The notes beneath the pieces were generated by a model that did no database searches, was not told the origin of the DNA, and saw nothing but the letters and a program-made list of their open reading frames with translations. From Lichtheimia corymbifera B2541 (lineage: Eukaryota; Mucoromycota; Mucoromycetes; Mucorales; Lichtheimiaceae), in contig JNEU01000757.1 of the NCBI GenBank assembly GCA_000697475.1, positions 1-37,351 on the forward strand: a DNA stretch of 37,351 nucleotides, in the 5' to 3' direction. Positions 1 to 8,293 of this stretch are shown in pieces; position 1 is the stretch's first letter; every line of letters starts with the position of its first letter. Position numbers and translations under genes: made by a program.

Positions 1-1336
1 CTCGATGGACAGGCTGCATGCGGATTGCAGGAGGATAAGATCGTGGTGTAAAGGTGGTGGAACGAGAGCTGGAAGCCTGGGATGAAGCTTGTCGTGCCAA
101 AGCAGAGTTGACATGCTTCTTCAGCACATTGCAATTTTCTTCGTCGTGACCAGCACCACGATGTATAGGGCAATTACCAGTCTTCATCTTCTTGGCCTTA
201 GCCTTACCCTTGCCCTTTGCAGCAGATCGACGTCGTTTATGCCGATGGGAATCGTAATCACTGGATTCAGAGTCAGAATTTGAGTCACTTGAATCGCTGC
301 TGAAAAAATCTTCCTCCTCTGGAGCTCTTTCGCCTGAAGAGAGAGTCATCACCAACTGCACAATTGGTTCCAGCTCCTCAGGAATGTTCTCGCCATAGTT
401 GTTATGAACCAAGGACCAAGACCGTTTGCGGTAACGGCGATGTAGTGAGCACAAGTAGTTGAATACGAGCTCTTGGTTATTGGCAATACCGGTTTTCACG
501 GCATATTCTTGATACTTTGTGGAATATTGTCGCAGAGACTCGCCAGCACCTTGTCTCATGGTACGTAGGCGATAACGACGATAGAACATTGTATAAGGTG
601 GCGAGTACTGTTTGATAATTTCATTGCAGAAAGATTGCCAATTTGTCACACTGTCCTTACCCATCACCTCACGCAACCAAGCACGACTGTTTGAGTTGAC
701 GGTAAGTGGCATCAAACGACGCCAGTGTTGTTCTACATCGAGGCTATGTCCTTCCAATACCGTACGGAATTCTTCAAGGAAAGACTGAGCAGAGTCAAAA
801 CGAGCTTTGTGTCTAGAATGGCGTGCACCACCATGGAACTGAAAAGCTGGCAATTGGCGTGGTACCAATGTATTTTGATTATTAGTATTAGCATTAGTAA
901 CAGATCCATCAGGATTGTTAATGCGTCTCAATGTAGATAAGCGTTCCTGCATTTCATCACGACGGCGAGTTACCATCGAAAAGCGTCTTTGGTTGTCACC
1001 AGTAGCCAAATCGATAAGCGTGGCATCCAATCTTTGTATGTGTTGTTCCAATGCCGCCATGACTTGTTCCGTAGTGGCTCCAGGCTCCAAATCACCAAGC
1101 AAATCATCCATGTTGAGAGCATCGGTGACATCTGGCACCCAAGGTCTATCCGTAGGACCACCTTGAGATTGATCTTGCTGATTGTTGTTGCCTTGAGGTT
1201 CACCATGTGGAGTACCCTGGTTGTTATTGGCTGGAGAAGCATTGTTGTTGTCACCAGCACGTTGGACAGCAGAAGCATCCGTCATGTTGACATCCTCCAT
1301 AGGCTCGGGTTGGTTTCCGTTATTGTTGTTGGACAT
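1..1336 (-). CDS. Ty3-type retrotransposon Gag, 5' part (runs off window)
   Basis: An uninterrupted minus-strand frame of 445 codons starts at the ATG at 1336 and is still open at base 1. The first 120 residues are Asn/Gln-rich and polar. The middle matches the capsid-like retrotransposon gag fold: a Trp-rich helix (RAWLREVMG), then W-x2-F and a basic LRTMRQGAGESLRQYSTKY stretch, the usual 'lr Q ... s v .. Y' signature. A Ser/Asp acidic patch and a basic KGKGKAKAKK patch follow. Then comes CPIHRGAGHDEENC, a C-x2-H-x4-H-x4-C zinc-knuckle-like motif. Gag would form the virus-like particle and bind element RNA. Protease and pol would lie left of the window. No stop interrupts the frame, so the element may be young. 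Calling it Ty3-like rather than another gag-bearing class is inference from the gag fold only. Confidence 0.8.
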   Translation of the reverse strand, partial: MSNNNNGNQPEPMEDVNMTDASAVQRAGDNNNASPANNNQGTPHGEPQGNNNQQDQSQGGPTDRPWVPDVTDALNMDDLLGDLEPGATTEQVMAALEQHIQRLDATLIDLATGDNQRRFSMVTRRRDEMQERLSTLRRINNPDGSVTNANTNNQNTLVPRQLPAFQFHGGARHSRHKARFDSAQSFLEEFRTVLEGHSLDVEQHWRRLMPLTVNSNSRAWLREVMGKDSVTNWQSFCNEIIKQYSPPYTMFYRRYRLRTMRQGAGESLRQYSTKYQEYAVKTGIANNQELVFNYLCSLHRRYRKRSWSLVHNNYGENIPEELEPIVQLVMTLSSGERAPEEEDFFSSDSSDSNSDSESSDYDSHRHKRRRSAAKGKGKAKAKKMKTGNCPIHRGAGHDEENCNVLKKHVNSALARQASSQASSSRSTTFTPRSYPPAIRMQPVHR

Positions 1337-1368
1337 GGTAAGGTGTATCAAAACTCAAGATAAAAAAA

Positions 1369-1728
1369 TGTGAAGGGCACGATAAGATTCAATCAATAAA
1401 GAGACTAAGAAAGTATCTTGGAACTGATGTTTATTTCACCTATACCATATCACTACTTATATACTGTTCATGCCCATTATTATGTATCGGGTATTTACAT
1501 TATTATCATCATTATCATTATGCATGTATTATTATCCTCGGTATTGTGTCATGTCTTAGATATATCAACTCGGTGTATAAGATGTGTTATATACAAATAA
1601 AGCGACCGATGTTTCATGCAAGTCTAATTTGGCACTTGGCCTATTGACGTTTACCACATAGGTCATTCTCATGTATTCCTTAAGGGAATACATTCATCCT
1701 TTTATCATTCAATATCCATAATATCACA
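1369..1728 (-). repeat. Candidate 5' LTR of the gag element (option 1)
   Basis: This AT-rich 360-bp block ends just upstream of gag on the minus strand. Its ends are TGTGA and TCACA, a 5-bp inverted terminal pair of TG...CA type. Read on the minus strand it contains GTATATAAGTAG about 265 bp in, followed by AATAAA, in the order expected for U3 promoter, R and polyadenylation signal. Only 32 nt separate it from the gag ATG, and no tRNA-type primer site (TGG...) is visible there, so a self-primed element of the Tf1 kind would be needed. The second LTR is outside the window, so this is unproven. Confidence 0.4.
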
Positions 1729-1748
1729 CCGTTCTGACCGCGTCGTTC

Positions 1749-2120
1749 TGATACCAGGCAACCACAAAAATTAGAGGAAGAAAAAAACGATCCCTCTAAA
1801 AAGTTTATTTTGATGTCCCTTTTACTGGCAAGGGATCAGCCACAGAAAAGGTCTCACATTCATGCAAAAACATTGGCCATGTGTAATAAAGAGGAAGGGA
1901 GCCGCTAAGGGTCCGCAGGCTGCCACTTCACTCCGACCAATGATCTACCAAACTACTTCTACTCCAAATTCCTCGACAATGACCACACACATCAAGACGA
2001 TAACACCATCAACGTATTCCTTGACTGCTCCGCTGCTTCTTGATACTTCTTTCATCCAATTTCAACAACCTTCCAAACCAGGCAGGCCACCAGTATATCA
2101 TCCACCACGGGCCCGTATCA
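1749..2120 (-). repeat. Alternative candidate 5' LTR of the gag element (option 2)
   Basis: A 372-bp block whose ends are TGATAC and GTATCA, a perfect 6-bp inverted pair. Its outer end lies 11 bp before the tRNA-Pro gene, where Ty3-like elements integrate. Near the inner end the minus strand reads TGGTATCAGAAC, close to the initiator-tRNA primer site of plant chromoviruses (TGGTATCAGAGC). If that is the primer site, the gag leader would be about 410 nt and option 1 would be leader sequence. The two options exclude each other, and the distant 3' LTR would decide between them. Confidence 0.3.
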
Positions 2121-2131
2121 GCAGATGTCTT

Positions 2132-2203
2132 GCTCGGATGGTGTAGTGGTATCATTCATGCTTCGGATGCATGAGGTCCCGGGTTCAAATCCCGGTTCGA
2201 GCC
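2132..2203 (+). tRNA. tRNA-Pro (anticodon CGG)
   Basis: A 72-nt cloverleaf without intron. The acceptor stem GCTCGGA pairs with TTCGAGC, allowing one G-T pair. The anticodon stem CATGC/GCATG closes the 7-base loop TTCGGAT, giving anticodon CGG, which reads proline codon CCG. The internal promoters are present: A box TGGTGTAGTGG at 2139-2149 and B box GGTTCAAATCC at 2182-2192. The T arm is CCCGG-GTTCAAAT-CCCGG. The discriminator base is C at 2203 and CCA is not encoded, as usual in eukaryotes. Confidence 0.93.
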
Positions 2204-2235
2204 AATTGTTGAGACATCTCCTGGGTATAGGGAGG

Positions 2236-2250
2236 TTTTGCTCCGTTTTT
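2236..2250 (+). terminator. RNA polymerase III terminator of tRNA-Pro
   Basis: TTTT at 2236-2239 and TTTTT at 2246-2250 are the first T-runs downstream of the tRNA and would stop Pol III. Further T-runs follow at about 2267-2280. Confidence 0.6.
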
Positions 2251-2790
2251 GGATCCATTTTGGAAATTTTTTTGGTTTTTTTGGCCTTTTTGGAATGTCG
2301 TGGCGAAGAGGATAGACAGCGTGCATAAAGGAAGGATAGGGTGGGGCAAAGGAGATGTGAAAAGAGGGAAGAAAGGTGTAAAAATACAGAGGACCTAGTT
2401 AAAATTTACTAGTTGGGCAATTATACAATCTCAGATAGTATATCTCCAGTGAGACTGATCCATTACAAAGCCAGCCCCAAGTCAATGCTAACTTTTCTTT
2501 AGCTTGCCATTGGACTAAAAGTTTTTATGAAACAATAGCAAGGGGCCACCTTGGAAGTGATGTTCATTGAGTTGGTAGTACCCATGTTGGAGATAGGTAT
2601 AATATATCCATGCAAGAATGGTCAAGAAAGAAACCAATCGCTCTTACACTTGTTGGAAGGCAGTCTTTCATATCCATCCATCCACTCTCATTTCTGTGTG
2701 ACGCAAAAAAAACAGTTTTTATATCCAGGGAAATGATACAAGAGCTATGTACAGATATAGAGGAGGTGAATGGGGGAGTCTGGGGTCATT
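2251..2790. other. Intergenic, no gene seen
   Basis: About 540 bases with only short unrecognised frames. This is where the second helicase lobe of the SNF2-like gene would have to lie. I read the minus strand here in all frames and found no helicase C-lobe motifs, which supports real truncation of that gene rather than a missed exon. Confidence 0.5.
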
Positions 2791-4451
2791 TTAAGAAAAA
2801 ATCCGCTCGGTGGGTGCAATATCATCATTTGTTCGACGTATCCAAATGAGATTGTCGAGGATATACTTGAATTCAGTTTCCTTGCTAATGCCTATAGAAT
2901 AAGGTCAATGGATGATGCCCTACGTTATGCCAGTGATTGTACTTTTACCTGAATAATCCCAACCAAATATTTGGTGCTTTGCATTGCAGTAAAGTTTGCC
3001 GTATTTTTGGAATTCGTTAAAGATATCTTTGCGAATGGCTGTAAAGTGCGTGAAAAGCGCCAGAGGACGGCGTGTATCAGGATCATTCCAAATGGTCACA
3101 AGTCGATCCGTATTCTGCAAAGCCGGGATCAAATTTCGTACCCGAGGCAACTACAAGGGCATCTTAGCCTTCAACAAACAGTATGCAGCAGCAGGAACTT
3201 ACCATGCGGTCTTTGAGATAGTAACTGTCATCGCATACAATAAAAGTGAATCGTCGAGAGGTGATCTTTTTGTGTAATTTGGACGCTTGTTCATAGGACA
3301 TGATATAAAATTGGTGGTTGGAATAAAAGTCCAATGGTTGTTTCATATCCTCTTCATCAATAGGATCAAGTGGTGTATCATCATCATCATCATCGTTGTT
3401 GCTATCACTGTCATCATCATCATCATCATCATTATCGTGATCTTTAGGTGCTGTTGGAGAGTTGATTCTCTTTTGTCCTTTACGTTGTCGTGTTGATTTG
3501 GATGATGGCTTTCTTTTGCGCTTTGTTGTTGCCCTCTTTTGCTTTTCAAATACTGGTTTGATGTCTCGTCGTTTCACGCCAAGATGGGTGGTCAGGTGTT
3601 GTATCCATTTTGCTTGTTCATTAGGTTGGCATAGGATCAATACAGGCCGATCGTCTTTGTATACAGCCATGATACCCAAGGCTTGCATTGTTTTTCCCAG
3701 TCCAGGTGCATCTGCCAAAAGTATTCGACCTTGACGACGTATGGCTGTGCGTATAGCTTCGAGCTGAAATGGCTTTAGCGTACGCCAAAATGCTGGATGG
3801 CGATTTTTGGCAAGGGCGATCCATTCCTCCATTTGGGTTTCTTGGATATCAAGCGTATCATATGTTTTGCATGTCTCAGTCAGTGCCGCCTCCAATGCAT
3901 TTGACACCTTGGTTACTTTGAGATTGAGGTTGGGTGTAGCCACTGGCAAAGCGCGTAGAACCTTATAGTATCCTTGAAGCGTAGCGGGAATCATCCAACG
4001 TCCAAGATCGTCATTCCATGTTGCGACTTTGCTGATGGTAGTCAATACTGTCTCGCTGAGGTTGTTAATACGAATACTGATCTCTTCATAGTTGTGCAAG
4101 TTGAATTCAATAGTGCTTTTTGCATGTTGAGGCTGTTCAGGCGTTTTGTTCAGCTGAAACTTGTTGCTGATATAAGGATTGCTGGATCGTTTGTGTGGTT
4201 GTGCCATCATATACGCGTCTCCAGGATGATGTGTATATTGACCTGCAGACTTGTCCCACATGAAAAACCTGCAAGTGTTGGTCGAGCACTATTACTGTCA
4301 TTAGAGTGTGCCTGCATCGGCCACGGCATTGAACACTGCCACTTACCCTCCAGTACCACCTGCCACGGTTCCTATTCGAGTTTTTCACCTCATTGATAAC
4401 AGCATCGTAGCCACATAGACATTTCGTTGCCGATGTCGAAGGTCGTGTCAT
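2791..4451 (-). CDS. GRF zinc finger + truncated SMARCAL1-like SNF2 protein (probable pseudo-ATPase)
   Basis: Four exons are inferred: 4347-4451, 3203-4288, 2949-3150 and 2791-2891, joined by GT-AG introns of 58, 52 and 57 nt, giving 497 residues. Residues 11-46 form a GRF zinc finger (C11, C13, C36, C41, then RFFMW). A HARP-like stretch lies near residues 120-145. From about 200 the protein follows the SMARCAL1/ZRANB3 ATPase lobe 1 (FWRTLKPFQLEAIRTA, then GLGKT at 231-235). Motif II reads VCDDSYYLKD instead of DESH-x-LKN. The SGTPA motif III is replaced by WNDPDTRRP. A charged insert (basic, then poly-Asp) fills 284-350. The chain keeps the family's GWDYSG region, then stops soon after an IRR motif, so the whole second helicase lobe is absent. 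Fork-remodelling ATPase activity is not expected. It could be a pseudogene, but the open frame and clean introns favour an expressed, repurposed protein. Confidence 0.72.
3376..3436. repeat. (TCA)n-rich trinucleotide tract coding for poly-Asp
   Basis: Interrupted TCA/TCG triplets inside exon 2 of the SNF2-like gene encode two Asp runs on the minus strand. Such tracts expand and contract readily, so the length of this insert is likely to vary between strains. Confidence 0.8.
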
Positions 4452-4685
4452 TTGTGGGCGAGGAGGAGGAGTCGTGTGTCAAAAGAGGAAGAGAGAGAGA
4501 AAGTGGGACGCGTTCAATTGCCGACAACAATTGATTTCTCTTGAACTATAAAAGCCTTCACCAACTTTATAGTTTAAAATGCATAAGACGTGTAACCATT
4601 TCATCAAATGATGCGACTATCTACTACTTGATGGATGTATGTTACAAAACGGGGTATATAAAGTTATCAGATCTACATGTCAATG

Positions 4686-5795
4686 TCAATCTTCTATGCC
4701 AGAACATAGAGAAGAAGATAGCTCGGCTGCCAGGACATCCATGGATGCTTTCAAAAGGTTGGGTGTTGCAGCGGATGCATCATAATAAAATGCTTCAGGT
4801 GTGCTTGCTTCACTCGAAATGGCCGTGCTGCTACTCATATCGCCATCGTCATCATCTATATCCGATGCATCATCTTCACTTGAAGAAGAATAATCAATCA
4901 TGGCTGCCATGCGTTGACTGTTGTAACGTGCTGCATATCGCCATGCCATGCGTTTGAGCGGTGTTTGGTGGTGCTGGTAGTGGTGATGTTGTTGGATACC
5001 AAGGCTATCCAATGCTAGGATACAATGTGGGCAAGTGAGTTTGCTAGGCAACATGTCTTTTGTGATATCCAAACAATCAAAATGGAGCCAGTGTTCACAA
5101 TCGTTGCATTGGATCAAGTGGCCGTGGTCTTTGGTAGGATGATCACAAATACAGTGGATACGTCGTCGACTTGCATGATCTGAATATATATAAATGTTTC
5201 AGAATACTGTGTAGGATCAATCACGGCTGTTACTGTACCTTCAAGCGTGTTGGACATTTTGCAAGGCGTGTTGTGTACCAATGACTCGATTAGCCTTGCT
5301 CCCGGATGAGGTAGACGCTCATTAGGAGGATCGATCAGGATGGCGTGGTTGCCGTTGTCTTGTTTTTCGAGGCGCACCGTTGTTTCCAAAGAAAGAAAAA
5401 TCAGGTACTGTTTCAGCAATTCCATGTTCTTGAGCTGATATGATACTACACCAGAGGATGGAGCCATCTCTTTTGGTTGTTCATTGTTGCATGTAGTAGT
5501 AGCAGTAGCACCAGTCACTTTGGATACAGCGTTTGCCATACGTGCCTTGAACGTCCGAGCGATGGCATGGATATCATCTGATACTGCACAGCGCGTCTTT
5601 GATAGGCGACCCGATGGTGATAATGATGATGGCTGCTTACGAATGGGTATTTCCACTGATCCTTTACGACGGCATATGCGATTACTACGAGGACTATATA
5701 CGGAGGAGCCTACCTATCAATATCCCTCATTGTTGCTTTCTTTATTGTGTCATGGGGGTATGTACCTCATTATTCTTGACTAGATTCATATACAT
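4686..5795 (-). CDS. PHD-finger protein
   Basis: Three exons are inferred: 5766-5795, 5239-5713 and 4686-5179, with introns of 52 and 59 nt, giving 332 residues. The short first exon (MYMNLVKNNE) is the least certain part. Residues 178-221 form a complete C4HC3 PHD finger: C178, C180, C193, C196, H201, C204, C218, C221, with the usual Trp (W199) before the His. PHD fingers bind modified or unmodified histone H3 tails. The region before it (about 80-168) is unrecognised and may be a small folded domain. The tail is rich in Ser, Asp and Glu and likely disordered. The gene lies upstream of the GRF/SNF2 gene on the same strand, 234 bp apart. A chromatin-reader role is inferred from the finger alone. 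Confidence 0.7.
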
Positions 5796-6495
5796 GTGAC
5801 GTTTCTCAGCTATTCATCGAACCGATATTTAGACGCAAAACGTATGTGGATCAAGCAAGCAGAAAAGAGCAAATTGAAGGAATCTGCACGACTCTTTGAA
5901 AAATATTGCGGTGATCGGTTTAATGATAGACGCTCCGCATCAAAACTTCTCCCTCCTTCCGTGCGGCTCCACCAGAACTTGTTGTGCGGTGGCTGATGAG
6001 GTAAGTTGTTCTTTACAGCAGTAGCATGATGATGTGGTATATAAATCAAAAGTCTTACATAGGGACATTTAATTGGCAACAATCCTCATCTCACTGGTAA
6101 AGAAGGTGACGTTGTATAGCCGTAGAACTTCTCGATAAATATAATATAGTACTTGTTTCTTTGATATCTCAACCCAAAGATCCACAATAAATGTAGTGGC
6201 ACGCAACGATTTTGAGCATTGTGATAGTTTATATAAGAGTGTATGTAACAATATAATAGGATAATGATGGTGGTTTGTATAGGAGGCGGGGAACTGTTGG
6301 AGTGCATGATAACTCAGTAGGCCGGTTTGATGCATGAAATAATAAGGATTGCCATAGCAATGTGGTTGCCATGGATAGATTATATCTTGGTGGATGTTGG
6401 ATGACAGCAGCCAAAATTGTAGCACGCCCACTTGTGTAACAGTCTTGCATTCATTCACCCGCGTAACTGGGACACGGCGTTCTTGTTCGTTGACC
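5796..6495. other. Divergent intergenic/promoter region
   Basis: About 700 bases between the divergently transcribed PHD-finger and PP2C genes, so it must hold both promoters. Frames of 60-150 codons exist on both strands, overlap each other and resemble nothing I know. No clear TATA box or operator stands out. Confidence 0.5.
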
Positions 6496-8098
6496 ATGAC
6501 TACGCTCGTCAAGATTACCACTGCCACTGCCTTAGCTGGTGCTGGTCTCAGTTATGCCTACTATAGTCAACAAAAGACCGAGTCCCCCAAACCCAAGGAG
6601 TTTCCAAAGCATTTCGATCCTCACCCATTCCAACACTTGTCGCAACAAGAGATTGATGCACGGTTACGTAGCGGCCAGATTATCAACAAAAGCAACGCCA
6701 AATGGGTCAAGGCCATCTATACCAACCGGATGGCTTCCAACGATCCAGTAGAAGATAACTATAGCGTGAATACGTTCCAGGGCAGTAAACTCCTTGCCGG
6801 CGTCTATGATGGTAAAGTTGGTGTAAAGCTCTATATATCAATGCATTCACTCACCAGGTGATCATAGGACACGTTGGACCCTTTTGCTCTGAAATGATCA
6901 AGGAACAACTTCCAATCTACGTTGCTAGACAGCTTGAGCAAGATACTCCTGAGCAAGGAAAGCCCACAGAAAATGTCATTTCAACTGCATTCGAAGTATT
7001 GGATCAAGACATTCAACAACGCTTTTACGATCTTTTCCCAAAGAATGTGGCACGTGTGACCGAGAATGATATTCGAGAAGCCATTGCACGCAATCCTAAT
7101 GCCAAAACCATCATCAACGAGGCTATCACTGGATCTTGCGCATGTGCCGTGTATATTGACGATGACAATGTCTATGCAGCTAATGCAGGCGATTCAAGAG
7201 TTGTTGGTGAGTAGTAACTATTTCAAACTACATTCATATACTGATATCTATATTCTGTAGTCATTCGCCAGGAGAAGGATGGAAGATGGACTGGAAGACG
7301 TATGGTGGAAGAGCAATCGCCAGCACATCCAGCATGGCGTGCCCATTTGATATCGCAGCACCCACCCAACGAGGCTGATGCCATTGTGAGACGCAATCGT
7401 ATCTTTGGTTTGATTGCTGTTGGAGGATGTAAGTGATAGTATTGCGAAAACGACATAATATTTATCAATCCACCCCTCTCATTCTAGGCTTTGGTGATAT
7501 CATGTACAAGGTGCCAAAAGAATATCAAATGAATGTTCTTCCTTATATTCCCGCCGAGATTTACAATCGATTCGCCCGTTATCATCACCAAATCATTCGT
7601 AATTATTGGACACCACCTTATTTGCAATCCAAGCCGCTCGTTGCTCACTACAAGTTACAACCTGGTGATCGCTTTATCGTGCTTGGCACCGATGGATTAT
7701 GGGATGAGCTTAGCTGGGATTCAGTTCGCAGTAAAAACGGTGACCAAGTAGCAGCTGAATTAATGAGCACATGGCCTGGCAAGGAGGATCAAAATGCTGC
7801 TACCCATTTGATGCGACAAGCCCTTTTATATGAAGCTGTGTACAAGAATGTCGGCGTCAAGGAACCCGTGTCCGATCCAGTACTTGAGTTATCGAAGCGA
7901 CTCACACGCCAACCTTCAAGAAGATACCGTGATGACATTACCATTACTGTGATCGAATTGGATAGCCATGGTGTACATGAAGTCAAGGAAAATGCAGGCC
8001 CTGTGTTTGAACCAAAGGAGGTCGATACTTCAAAACCAAGACTTGCAGAACCTAAAAAATCAAGCTGGTATTCTGGATGGATATGGTCACGTCTATAA
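6496..8098 (+). CDS. Mitochondrial PP2C-family protein phosphatase (pyruvate dehydrogenase phosphatase type)
   Basis: Four exons: 6496-6811, 6868-7206, 7261-7428 and 7488-8098 (introns 56, 54 and 59 nt), 477 residues. The chosen ATG at 6496 (tgaccATGA) is followed by a basic/Thr-rich start and a hydrophobic segment (residues 8-20), as in proteins imported into mitochondria and anchored in the inner membrane. An in-frame ATG at 6394 is possible but weaker. Metal-binding PP2C motifs are intact: VEDNYSV, GVYDGHVG (split by intron 1), ANAGDSRVV, GTDGLWDEL and RDDITITVIE. PP2C enzymes use two Mn/Mg ions to remove phosphate from Ser/Thr. The long spacing between motifs and the mitochondrial leader match pyruvate dehydrogenase phosphatases (yeast Ptc5 group), which reactivate the complex. 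The substrate is inferred from that similarity. Confidence 0.85.
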
Positions 8099-8293
8099 AT
8101 AATAAATCCACACACATTGCTTGTTGATGAATATAATTTCTGCTTTAATGTAATGACTGACAACTTCTAATTCGAACATGTGCTATCGACAATGAGGGGG
8201 ATGGTGTAAGAGCGGCATTCCAAAAATTACAATCTTGGTGTGGCGAGTTCCTAGCTGATATCTCTTCTTTCACACAACCCCACCGACTCTCTC

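Noticed and set aside
1862..2146. 94-codon plus-strand frame beside the tRNA gene
   Set aside because: Lies within candidate LTR sequence and runs into the tRNA; low-complexity Thr/Ser/Pro.
4251..4290. CAG acceptor in ACACTTGCAG for intron 1 of the GRF gene
   Set aside because: Using it loses the TCRFFMW part of the zinc finger and shifts frame; the TAATAG acceptor restores both.
5796..5996. Plus-strand frame with a helical, charged peptide (KESARLFEKYCGDRF)
   Set aside because: No start context, lies in the divergent promoter region and overlaps an equally open antisense frame.
6069..6527. 152-codon minus-strand frame upstream of the PP2C gene
   Set aside because: It overlaps the PP2C start and promoter on the other strand, has no recognisable motif and no splice or start context; judged a chance frame.
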